NCBI RefSeq assembly: GCF_003014475.1
Contig: NZ_PYGJ01000012.1
Span: 62,001 to 126,000, forward strand
DNA length: 64,000 nucleotides
DNA from: Shimia abyssi
Lineage (GTDB): Bacteria; Pseudomonadota; Alphaproteobacteria; Rhodobacterales; Rhodobacteraceae
Direction: 5' to 3'
Shown here: in pieces, positions 27,403-35,308 of the stretch
How the letters are laid out: each line of letters opens with the position of its first letter
Position numbering within the stretch: position 1 is the stretch's first letter
Notes under the pieces: generated by a model
What the model was told of the DNA's origin: nothing
What the model saw: the letters and a program-made list of their open reading frames with translations, nothing else
The model's database searches: none
Position numbers and translations under genes: made by a program

Positions 27403-28252
27403 ATGACAGTATTTGGTCCGAAAGGTTACAAGACGACGACACACGCCCAATGGCAAGATGCAGCAAAAGCTTGGAACGATTGGGGGCAGGTGCTTAACCA
27501 ATGGCTAGGACCGGCAACCCAAACGATGCTTGACATGGCGGGCGTTACCACCGGGTCCCATGTGTTGGATGTGGCGGCCGGAGCCGGCGAGCAATCGCTA
27601 AGCGCGGCTGCCCGAATTGGCCCGACGGGTCAGGTGCTGGCCACAGATATTTCAGAAAACATACTGGAGTTCGCAGCAGAAAATGCACGCGCGGAAGGGT
27701 ATGAAAATCTGGACACCATGGTCGTTGATGCTGAGGCGCTGGACGTTGCGCCAGCCTCATTTGACGTCGCCATTTCCCGTGTGGGGTTGATCTATTTTCC
27801 TGATCAAATGGCCGCGCTTGCGCGTATTCGCACGGCTTTGAAGCCAGGTTCGCGATTTGCAGCGATGGTCCTTTCCACGCCTTAGAACAACGGTTTTTTT
27901 CTGTACCGGTGTCAGTAGTCTGGATTGTGCCGCCCTTCCGCCACCCTTGCCAGGGCAGCCTGGTCCGTTCAGCCTGGGCGGCCCCGGGGTTCTGGCCGAG
28001 CTTCTGGAGCGTACTGGATTTACCGAGGTAAAAGAAACCGTAATCCATCCTCCCTTGCGATTGCCGTTGGCTGCGGACTGTCTGCGGTTCGAACGCGAGA
28101 GCTTTGGGGCCCTGCATCAGATGCTGTCCGGCCTAACCGCCAAAGACCAGAACACCGTTTGGGAGGAAGTCGCCGTCGCGCTGACAAAATATGAAGCAGC
28201 GGATGGTTTTGAGGGCCCTTGCGAGTTGGTTGTCACTTCGGGTCGCAATTGA
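27403..28252 (+). pseudogene. Class I SAM-dependent methyltransferase, frameshifted
   Basis: The first 160 codons encode a standard methyltransferase with SAM motif VLDVAAGAGEQ and the loop LATDISENIL. A TAG at 27883-27885 replaces the Glu codon expected after STP. The homology then resumes in a third frame (FFSVPVSVV) after loss of one T from the run at 27894-27900. It resumes again in another frame at AALPPPLPGQPGPFSLGG to the stop at 28252. At least one nonsense change and two frame changes are needed. The C-terminal half is otherwise well preserved, suggesting recent decay. Confidence 0.88.
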
Positions 28253-28263
28253 AAGGAAACGCC

Positions 28264-29190
28264 ATGAAAACTGCAATCGTTCGGGAACCGCCGTCTATCT
28301 TGATCTTTCTCCCAGCATGGAGCGTGCCATTGAGCTTGACGGAAAGGCCGCTCAGGAGGGTGCCAACCTTCTTGTCTTTCCCGAAGCCTGGTTTCCGGGA
28401 TACCCGACATTCCTGTGGCGTCTCTCACCCGGGGCAGGAATTGGAAAAACGGACGAATTGTTTACGCGGCTGCAAGCCAACTCGATCGATTTGAGCAAGA
28501 AACAAATGATGCCCCTGCAAGAAGCGGCTCGCGAGCACGAGATATTACTGGTGGTAGGGTATCAAGAACTTGATGGTGCGATCTCCGGATCTACTCTTTA
28601 CAATTCCTGCACGATCATCGACGCGGATGGGCGGATCGTGAACAACCATCGCAAGCTGATGCCAACCAACCCGGAGCGAATGGTTTGGGGACGCGTCCGG
28701 ACTGAAAGTCGTTGATACAGCCGTGGGGCGGATCGGTTCGCTTATCTTCTGGGAAAGCTAAATGCCGTTGGCGCGCTATGCACTCTATACGCAGAATATC
28801 GACATTTATGTCGCGCCGACTTGGGATTGTGGCGACACTTGGCAGGCAACGATGCAACATGTTGCACGGGAAGGCGGTTATTGGGTGATAGATTGCGCCA
28901 CCGCGCTGGAAGCCTCTGATATTCCGACCGATATCCCATATTTTGATAAACTCTTTCCCAACAAGGACGAATGGATCAATCCCGGTGACGTCGTCATCTA
29001 CAAACCTTTCGGTGGAATCTGTGCGGGGCCGATGCGTCGTGAAAAGGGTTTCTTAACGGCGGAGATAAATGTGGAGGAAGCCCGCGCATCACGTCGCAAG
29101 TTTGACGCCTCTGGTCACTATGCGTGCCCGGATGTTTTCAGTTTGTCTGTGGATCGACAAATGAAACCGCCTGTCGCTTTTTTTGATTGA
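28264..29190 (+). pseudogene. Nitrilase/cyanide hydratase, multiply disrupted
   Basis: Joined across frames, this is a complete nitrilase: YLDLSPSMERAIEL, LVFPEAWFPGYPTF (catalytic Glu), NNHRKLMPTNPERMVWG (catalytic Lys), WVIDCATALEASDI and RRKFDASGHYACPDV. A base is missing near 28294, several near 28688, and TAA at 28759-28761 replaces the Tyr codon before MPLARYAL. The position of the catalytic Cys, normally ICWE, reads IFWE because of TTC at 28747-28749. AAAGGAAA precedes the ATG, so this was once expressed. It lies 11 bases after the methyltransferase pseudogene, probably in one former operon. Confidence 0.92.
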
Positions 29191-29356
29191 CCAACTACAA
29201 GAGCCGTCGTCCATTTGGGGAGAAACGGATGTCGGTTCTCCGCCCTTACATCCGGTTCGAGCCAATCGCAGCATTCAATAAAGGACTCTTTCCTGCCATT
29301 TGCGGCGCTCGGAACTAAGGTCTGCTGTACGGGACTTAGCTGGCGTTGGCTTAGGT

Positions 29357-29512
29357 TCACAAAATGCCATTGAAGGGCTTTGTATTCATGTCCCCGGCGT
29401 CATCGCTCACCTTCCAAAACCAATTAAACGCGCGCCGTAGCAATCCACTCAACTCGAGCGTCTTTTTTTCTGTTAATTCTTGAGTTTGCGGTGTGGCTTG
29501 AAAATTTGACAT
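29357..29512 (-). CDS. Small hypothetical protein divergent from the winged-helix regulator
   Basis: A possible 51-residue protein starting MSNFQATPQTQELTEKKTLE and containing LLRRAFNWFWKV. GAGG lies seven bases before the ATG at 29512, which argues for translation; a longer frame to 29593 has no supporting signal. It is divergent from the regulator at 29639, with only 126 bases between the starts. No family was recognised, and the amphipathic aromatic stretch could be membrane-associating. Confidence 0.4.
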   Translation of the reverse strand: MSNFQATPQTQELTEKKTLELSGLLRRAFNWFWKVSDDAGDMNTKPFNGIL

Positions 29513-29638
29513 GTTGAACCTCGTTTTGGGCATTGGAGTATGATCTAAGCTTAACGACTGTCCTTGCGGCGCGCTTGATCGCCGCCTTGCCATTTGCTTG
29601 CCGTTTGCTTAATTTCCATTGCCGCGAGGTTTCCCTTG

Positions 29639-31174
29639 ATGATCTATGAGTTTGGCGACATCTGCATTGACGATGATTTACAGGAAGTCACGCGCGACGG
29701 CACGCCGATTGCAGTGCAGCCTCAGGTTCTCGATCTCCTCCTGTTTCTTGTCGAGAATTCTGATCGAGTCGTGTCGAAAGACGAACTCATCGACGCGATC
29801 TGGGGTGGGCGGGCGATTTCAGACAGCGCGTTGAACGCCCGCATCAATGCCGCCCGCAAAACTGTGGGCGACACGGGCGAGACACAGGAGATTATCAAAA
29901 CCATCCCACGCAAAGGTTATCGTTTTGTGGCGAAGCTTTTGGACAGTGGGCCAGCCATAGCGGAAACCCTGATTGTCGAGCGGCCCTCAGTTCCATCGTT
30001 GACGGTCCTGCCATTCGCAGATGGTGGAATCGACCCCGAGCACCGCTTTCTGGCCGACGGGTTGACTGAAGATGTTGTGACGGCGCTGTCAAAGTTGAGG
30101 GGCTTCTTCGTCACCGACCGAAACACCACCTTTGCACTCAAAGATGCCAGCCACGATCCGCGCACCATCGCTGATGAGATGGGGGTGCGCTACATTTTGC
30201 AGGGCTCTGTGCGTTCAGCCGGGCAAAGAATCCGCGTCAACGCATCGTTGACGGATACTGAAACTAATGCCCAACTTTGGGCCGAACGCTATGACCGCGA
30301 TCTCACCGATATCTTCGAACTTCAAGATGAGTTGACCGAGAGCCTCGTTGCCCGGCTTTCACCTGAACTTTTTGCTGCTGAACATGCCCGGTTGAAGCGA
30401 CGGCGGCCGCAAAACTTGGATGCTTGGGAGTGCTTCGTACACGCGATGCATGAGTACGGCAAACAGTCCAAAGACAGCAGCGCCAGTGCTGTTGGGCAGC
30501 TAGAGCGCGCCATTGAACTCGATCCACAGTATGCGCAAGCTTTGGGGCTTTATGCGACGACGCTGGCATGGCGGGTGATCCAGGGATGGGAGCCGTTCGA
30601 TGAAACTTTGCAACGCGCACGCAACGCGGCGGATCAAGCTGTGCTGGCAGACCCGAACGATCCTTGGGCGTCCATCGGACGCGGCTATGTCTCAATCACG
30701 GCGCGCGAAGAGGACGCCGCGATCATGAATTACGGACGGGCTGTCGATCTTAGCCCGAACTTTGCATACGCAAGAGCGTTGCTTGGGGTTTCCAACGCTT
30801 ATGCCGGAAACGCAGACCTTGCCCGCACCCATATTGAGAGGGCGATTGCGCTCAGTCCTCGCGATACATTCATCGACAAATTCTATCTCTACCTTGCCAT
30901 AGCGGAGTTTCAGGCGGCCCGCTACGCCGAAGCGGCCCTGGCCTCGGAGCGTGCGATTCAGATCAAGCCAGGACACGCGAGTTCTCACTTGTTCAGGACC
31001 TCTGCCTTGGCGCTGGGTGGCGAGCAGGCAATGGCTGAAGCGGCGCTTTCAACCTACCTTGCTTTGGTGCCTACGGCTTTGGCATCGACGATTGAAAAGA
31101 CCGTGCTTTACTATCGGCCTGAGGATCGGCGACGCATGGCCGAAGGCATGCGCAAGGCTGGCTTGCCGGGTTGA
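29639..31174 (+). CDS. Winged-helix/TPR adenylate-cyclase-associated-type regulator (intact)
   Basis: A 511-residue regulator. Residues 1-100 form an OmpR/CadC-like winged helix (VQPQVLDLLLFLVEN, SKDELIDAIWGG, IIKTIPRKGYRFVAKL). A middle domain follows with LTVLPFADGG and ADGLTEDVVTALSKL, similar to the domain in TPR adenylate-cyclase-linked proteins. The C-terminal half holds several TPR repeats, including ALGLYATTLAWRV and AYARALLGVSNAYAGNADL. It lacks the membrane segment seen in the decayed relative. GAGG is 10 bases upstream of the ATG at 29639. The target genes are unknown. Confidence 0.88.
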   Translation: MIYEFGDICIDDDLQEVTRDGTPIAVQPQVLDLLLFLVENSDRVVSKDELIDAIWGGRAISDSALNARINAARKTVGDTGETQEIIKTIPRKGYRFVAKLLDSGPAIAETLIVERPSVPSLTVLPFADGGIDPEHRFLADGLTEDVVTALSKLRGFFVTDRNTTFALKDASHDPRTIADEMGVRYILQGSVRSAGQRIRVNASLTDTETNAQLWAERYDRDLTDIFELQDELTESLVARLSPELFAAEHARLKRRRPQNLDAWECFVHAMHEYGKQSKDSSASAVGQLERAIELDPQYAQALGLYATTLAWRVIQGWEPFDETLQRARNAADQAVLADPNDPWASIGRGYVSITAREEDAAIMNYGRAVDLSPNFAYARALLGVSNAYAGNADLARTHIERAIALSPRDTFIDKFYLYLAIAEFQAARYAEAALASERAIQIKPGHASSHLFRTSALALGGEQAMAEAALSTYLALVPTALASTIEKTVLYYRPEDRRRMAEGMRKAGLPG

Positions 31175-31510
31175 GAGAAGTTAGCCCGATGCAATTGGTG
31201 GATTGCTGATTTCATCCTGCGGGCAATATACAAGCTTCGAGAGGTCAAATTACCACTTCGGGCTCGGAGCTGTCATTGGCCGCGATCAGGATCAAAATCC
31301 GCTTCCGGAAAATCGCCTAAACTTTGCAAAGGTCACTAACTGCGCCTTGCACCTTTTGTGTACGTGAGGCGATGTCAGTGACCAACTGACATTCTGTTTC
31401 GACCACATAAGCCGCGAGGCAGGAGGGCGGGTCCGTAAACGTTGCGTCAAAGAGGCCCTTGTCGCGGCGAGCCGAATCCTTGATAAAGCCCGTAAGCCAA
31501 GGAGTTTGCG
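31175..31510. other. Intergenic stretch before the NDUFS4-like gene
   Basis: This 336-bp stretch has no convincing gene. It holds a short inverted repeat, TGTCAGT/ACTGACA, near 31374-31391. A minus-strand frame from about 31550 to a stop at 31317 is open but has no usable start codon for its first 40 codons. It probably contains the promoter of the downstream gene, which has AAGGAG before its ATG. Confidence 0.4.
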
Positions 31511-31822
31511 ATGATTGCGCGTATTTACCAGCCAGCCCGAACCGCCATGTCTTCGGGTAGTGCCAAGACCCGGGATTGGGTGTTGGAGTATGCTCAGGGT
31601 GAAGCGCGTGATATTGATCCTTTGATGGGTTGGACCGGATCAGGGGATACGCAGAGTCAGGTCACGCTGCGCTTTCCGACCAAGAAGGCGGCGCTGGAAT
31701 ATGCCCGTGAAAAGGGTATTGAGGTGGAGGTTGTGGAACCTCACAAGCGAAAGCCCAACATCCGCGCCGGTGGCTATGGTGAAAACTTTGCGACCAACCG
31801 CAAGGGACCGTGGACGCATTAG
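31511..31822 (+). CDS. NADH dehydrogenase complex I accessory subunit, NDUFS4 family
   Basis: A 103-residue ETC complex I subunit of the NDUFS4/AQDQ type, an accessory subunit shared by alphaproteobacteria and mitochondria. Typical elements are [40 protein letters not shown] near 25-44, [15 protein letters not shown] near 53 and the C-terminal [15 protein letters not shown]. The length and spacing match bacterial homologues. The nuo operon is not in the window, as is usual for this unlinked subunit. A terminator follows. Confidence 0.95.
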   Translation: MIARIYQPARTAMSSGSAKTRDWVLEYAQGEARDIDPLMGWTGSGDTQSQVTLRFPTKKAALEYAREKGIEVEVVEPHKRKPNIRAGGYGENFATNRKGPWTH

Positions 31823-31870
31823 GCCGGCTTTTCGCGGGGCTTGGCCTTGTGGATAAGTTGCAACGGGATG

Positions 31871-31903
31871 GGCCTGCCAGAGTGGCGGGCCTTTTGCTTT
31901 TTT
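31871..31903 (+). terminator. Intrinsic terminator after the NDUFS4-like gene
   Basis: GGCCTGCCA pairs with TGGCGGGCC (one G-U pair) around a GAG loop and is followed by TTTTGCTTTTTT. It ends 77 bases before the acyltransferase start, so that gene needs its own promoter. Confidence 0.8.
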
Positions 31904-31980
31904 GACAGTAGACCTGTGATTCTTTACTCTGGGAGGACGAGACCCCGGAGCAACTGGGGCTGGCAGGTTGAAAAGAGCAA

Positions 31981-32466
31981 ATGTCGCAGCGTGACGATCC
32001 AGCACGCGTCGGGCCCACCGACGCAGAGCTGCTTTCCATAGGAAAGCTGCATTTTCTGGCGAGTTTTTGCCCGTTGCATCGGCGCTTGCCCGAGGCAGCG
32101 CTTGCGCGGATTTTTTACCCTGCATTAAACAACGAATGTGTTCGGTTTTTCGAGAATGAGCATGGCAAGACGGCGGCGGCGCTGATCTGGGCGCGGTTGA
32201 GCGAGGATGTCGCGGAGCGGTTGACGCAAACGGGCCGTTTGCCAAGTGAAACCGAGTGGGCAGGGGGGCAGCGGCTGTGGTTCGTGGATTTGATCGCGCC
32301 GTTCGGACATGGGCGGCATGTGGCAAGGACAATCGCGCGCAATCCACCTAAAGAGCCGTTCTGGTTCGCACGGATAGATGACAAAGGCGCATTGCGAAAG
32401 GTGGTGCGCGGGGATGCATCCGCGCCAGCCGGTGAGCGTGTGTCTACCCAAAAGGCTGCGCGTTAG
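31981..32466 (+). CDS. Toxin-activating lysine acyltransferase, HlyC family
   Basis: A 161-residue protein matching the HlyC family, which transfers acyl groups from acyl carrier protein to lysines of RTX toxins before secretion. The catalytic His lies in CPLHRRLPEAA (His33) and the catalytic Asp in RLWFVDLIAPFG (Asp103); both are conserved. IWARLSED near 69 and WAGGQR near 93 also match HlyC positions. The stop touches the ATG of a VCBS-Hint gene, so the two are translated together. No RTX toxin gene is adjacent, so the substrate is open. The pairing is the most unusual locus here. Confidence 0.88.
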   Translation: MSQRDDPARVGPTDAELLSIGKLHFLASFCPLHRRLPEAALARIFYPALNNECVRFFENEHGKTAAALIWARLSEDVAERLTQTGRLPSETEWAGGQRLWFVDLIAPFGHGRHVARTIARNPPKEPFWFARIDDKGALRKVVRGDASAPAGERVSTQKAAR

Positions 32467-33414
32467 ATGGGCGTTCCTATTCCCGAAACTGGTGAAGTGA
32501 CCGAGGACGAGGACGTCGTTGGTGGTCTGATTTCGACGTCGGGCAATGCCAATGTTGATATTTTCGGATTTGAGGTCGAAGGGACGTGGACGGCGGAGAC
32601 CATAACCGGGGCCTATGGCAGCCAGTTGGTGATCAATTCGGCTGGGAACTGGGTTTATCAGGCAGACAATAGCAACGCGACTATTCAGGCGCTGGACGAT
32701 GGCGAGACGCTGGTTGAGGTGTTCACCGTAACGTCAACCAGTGGAACAACGACGGTGACCATCACGATCAATGGCACAACCGATCCGCCGTGTTTCGTGC
32801 GTGGTACATTGGTCGAAACACCCGCCGGGGCGCGAGCGGTCGAAGAATTACAAGCCGGGGACTGGGTGCTGACGCGCGATCAGGGACCGCAACAGATCCG
32901 CTGGATTGGGGCGAGCGCGGTAGATACGCGCAACAAAGAGCGGGCAGAGCAGCTTCGCCCGGTGCGGATCAGGGCGGGGGCCTTTGGGCCGGGAGTGCCA
33001 GAGCGCGATTTGCTGGTATCACCACAGCACCGGATTTTGATCGACCGCCCGGATATGGATTTGCTGTTTGGCGCCTCAGAGGTTCTGTGCGCGGCGCATC
33101 ATCTGGTGAACGGGTTTTCGATTGTCCAAGAGCCCGGAGATTTGGTGATCTATCATCACCTGTTGTTTGACGCCCATCAGGTGGTGATGTCCTCGGGGTG
33201 CGCCAGTGAAAGCTTCTTTCCCGGACATGTGGGTATGGATCGCTTCCACGACAGTACCCGTGAAGAGCTGTTTTCGCTGTTTCCCGAACTCAGGGCATTG
33301 CCCGAAAGCTATGGCCCACCGGCACGACAAGTGTTGCGGGCATATGAGGCGCGACTGGTGCGCGACCGGCTGGTGCCGGATGTCCAAGCGCCTGTCAGGA
33401 TGCGTAAGGGCTAA
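32467..33414 (+). CDS. VCBS-Hint domain protein paired with the acyltransferase
   Basis: A 315-residue protein with an N-terminal VCBS-like beta domain (about residues 12-104, with TGAYGSQLVINSAGNWVYQA). It is followed by a Hint domain starting at Cys109 (PPCFVRGTLVETPAGARAVEEL) and running through VSPQHRILID to SSGCASESFFPGH. Hint domains self-cleave, and Rhodobacterales use them in type I-secreted proteins. There are no RTX Gly-Asp nonapeptides, so the protein itself lacks the usual T1SS carrier repeats. There is no signal peptide. The ATG begins directly after the acyltransferase stop. Whether lysines here are acylated is unknown. Confidence 0.85.
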   Translation: MGVPIPETGEVTEDEDVVGGLISTSGNANVDIFGFEVEGTWTAETITGAYGSQLVINSAGNWVYQADNSNATIQALDDGETLVEVFTVTSTSGTTTVTITINGTTDPPCFVRGTLVETPAGARAVEELQAGDWVLTRDQGPQQIRWIGASAVDTRNKERAEQLRPVRIRAGAFGPGVPERDLLVSPQHRILIDRPDMDLLFGASEVLCAAHHLVNGFSIVQEPGDLVIYHHLLFDAHQVVMSSGCASESFFPGHVGMDRFHDSTREELFSLFPELRALPESYGPPARQVLRAYEARLVRDRLVPDVQAPVRMRKG

Positions 33415-34060
33415 GGCTGCGCAGGGCGCGAATGCGCACCTGTTGTGACGTGTCGATATGCGCAATCATTTGGCGTTCCGCCGCGTCTGCGTCGCGGTCG
33501 CGCATGGCAATCAGAACGCGTGCGTGTTCATCAGCTACAATCTGGATGCGGGATTCTTCCGCAAGGGTTGTCGGGCCAAGGATCATCAAGGCGCGATGTA
33601 GGCTGTTCATGGATTTGATCAGGAACCGGTTTTTCGCCGCATCAAGAAGGGCTGAGTGAAACATGCGATTGACTCGATAGGCGTCGGCGGCGGAAGAGCT
33701 GTGGCGTAAATCGTCGTTGATGGCTGAGAGTTCTGCCAGTTCGATTTCAGATGCGGCCCGGGTGGCCATGCGGGCGGCCGTGCCTTCAAGGACGGCGCGC
33801 ATCTCATAAAGTTCGATCACCTCGGCGTATTCCAGCCGCCGGATGCTGGCGCCCTGACGGGGCAAGTGCGTAACAAGACCGTCTGCCTCAAGTTGGCGAA
33901 TGGCTTCGCGGATAGGGGTGCGGCTGACCCCCAGGCGCGCGGCAAGGTCGGTTTCGCGCAAGCGGTCGCCGGGCGCCAACTGCCCTTCCTGGATGTGATT
34001 GAGCAAGGTTTCATAGACGGTGTTGCCTTGCAGACCATCGGGCGATTGGGACGTGCGCAT
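33395..34060 (-). CDS. GntR-family transcriptional regulator with FCD domain
   Basis: A 221-residue regulator. The N-terminal winged helix reads YETLLNHIQEGQLAPGDRLRETDLAARLGVSRTPIREAIRQLE. The C-terminal FCD all-helical effector domain (VIELYEMRAVLEGTAARMA, HSALLDAAKN, DEHARVLIAMRDRD) has His and Asp residues that bind metal in the family. The ATG at 34060 with GAGG seven bases upstream is preferred over a GTG at 34081. It is divergent from the AbrB-family gene and shares an intergenic palindrome, so it probably autoregulates and controls the hpa locus. Confidence 0.9.
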   Translation of the reverse strand: MRTSQSPDGLQGNTVYETLLNHIQEGQLAPGDRLRETDLAARLGVSRTPIREAIRQLEADGLVTHLPRQGASIRRLEYAEVIELYEMRAVLEGTAARMATRAASEIELAELSAINDDLRHSSSAADAYRVNRMFHSALLDAAKNRFLIKSMNSLHRALMILGPTTLAEESRIQIVADEHARVLIAMRDRDADAAERQMIAHIDTSQQVRIRALRSLSPYAS

Positions 34061-34109
34061 TGGTTGGGCCTCGTATGCCACTGGTGCATGGCGGCGTTGT
34101 CTTGCGAAG

Positions 34110-34139
34110 TTGCATCCATTTGTATACAGATGGATGCAA
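34110..34139. promoter_or_regulatory. GntR/FCD operator palindrome
   Basis: Ten-bp arms TTGCATCCAT and ATGGATGCAA flank a central TGTATACA; the whole 30 bp is palindromic apart from one base pair. Central TGTATACA matches the core favoured by FadR/VanR-type GntR proteins. It lies between the divergent GntR and AbrB-family starts. Confidence 0.75.
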
Positions 34140-34185
34140 TCTGGTCAATCCTGTTCGGTGGACCATATGGCCCCGTGGAGACAAC

Positions 34186-35223
34186 ATGGAATTGTTCAAA
34201 CAACGCGCACAGACCTTTGTCGCCGCCAGTGTTGGCGCGGGCGTTTTCTGGGCGTTGGACCTACCGCTGCCGTTTCTGTTTGGACCAATGATGTTCTGTT
34301 TGATTGCCGCGCTATTGGGGGCCAAGCTTAAGGGTTTTGGCCAAGTGTCGGCGGCGGCACGCACAATATTGGGTGTGGCTGTCGGGACATCGATTACTCC
34401 GGAAGTGGTGAGTGAGCTGCCTAAGATGGCGGGGTCGGTCGCGCTGGTGCCGCTCTACATCGCGGTGATTGGCGCCATTGGATATCCGTTCTTTCGCAAA
34501 GTATGCGGGTTTGATCCGGCCACCTCGTACTATGCTGCGATGCCGGGCGGTTTGCAGGACATGATTGTGTTCGGAAAGGAAGCTGGAGCTAACCCGCGTA
34601 TTCTGTCTTTGGTTCATGCGACGCGTGTACTGGTGATCGTGTCGATTGCCCCGATCTTGTTGACGTCGGTCTACGGCGTGACGCTGAGCAATCCGATTGG
34701 ACAGCCTGCGGCGGACCTGCCGCTGAGCGAGATGGTGTTGATGGTTCTGGCCGCGATTGTAGGCTGGAAGGGTGGCGAGCGGGTTGGGCTATTTGGCGCA
34801 TCGATACTGGGGCCGATGATCGTGTCGGCGGCGTTGTCGATGATGGGGTTGATCCATACCCGCCCGCCAGCCGAGGCGATTCTGACGGCGCAGTTTTTCA
34901 TCGGAATGGTGATTGGGGTGCATTATGTCGGCATCACGCTGCGCGAGTTGCGGCAGGTGGTGCTGTCTGGGCTGGCATTTATGCTGGTTTTGGCAGTCTT
35001 GACGGCGGTGTTCGCGCAGTTTGTGACGGCGCTGGGCCTCGCGCAACCGCTGGAAGCGTTCATGGCTTTTGCACCGGGCGGGCAGGCCGAAATGACGGTA
35101 CTGGCGATCGTTTCGGGGGCGGACCTTGGCTATGTGATCGCCCATCATCTGACGCGGATCGTTCTGGTGATCCTGGGAGCCCCAATCGTGGCGCGTTTGG
35201 TGGGGAACTGGCGAGGGAGTTGA
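34186..35223 (+). CDS. AbrB-family integral membrane protein
   Basis: A 345-residue membrane protein of the AbrB/PF05145 family, formerly linked to ammonia monooxygenase by name only. About ten hydrophobic segments, two internally repeated halves, and motifs PGGLQDMIVFG near 124 and APGGQAEMTVLA near 297 are typical. Substrate is unknown; linkage to hpaE and hpaD suggests uptake or efflux of an aromatic acid. GTGGAG precedes the ATG at 34186. It is first of the GntR-controlled transcript. Confidence 0.85.
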   Translation: MELFKQRAQTFVAASVGAGVFWALDLPLPFLFGPMMFCLIAALLGAKLKGFGQVSAAARTILGVAVGTSITPEVVSELPKMAGSVALVPLYIAVIGAIGYPFFRKVCGFDPATSYYAAMPGGLQDMIVFGKEAGANPRILSLVHATRVLVIVSIAPILLTSVYGVTLSNPIGQPAADLPLSEMVLMVLAAIVGWKGGERVGLFGASILGPMIVSAALSMMGLIHTRPPAEAILTAQFFIGMVIGVHYVGITLRELRQVVLSGLAFMLVLAVLTAVFAQFVTALGLAQPLEAFMAFAPGGQAEMTVLAIVSGADLGYVIAHHLTRIVLVILGAPIVARLVGNWRGS

Positions 35224-35236
35224 CATGTATTCGGCA

Positions 35237-35256
35237 AATTGCTTAACATAGCAATT
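35237..35256. promoter_or_regulatory. Inverted repeat upstream of hpaE
   Basis: A perfect 7-bp repeat AATTGCT/AGCAATT with a six-base spacer sits 52 bases before the hpaE start, in AT-richer DNA. It could be an operator for a second regulator or part of a promoter. Confidence 0.4.
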
Positions 35257-35308
35257 AAATTGGTGGAGTGCAGAATCTTGCCCCCACGCTGTCACATGCC
35301 GGAGACCC

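Noticed and set aside
31317-31560. Open minus-strand frame with [10 protein letters not shown] and DATFTDPPSC overlapping the NDUFS4 start
   Set aside because: It has plausible composition but no usable start codon in its first 40 codons and lies partly antisense to a certain gene.
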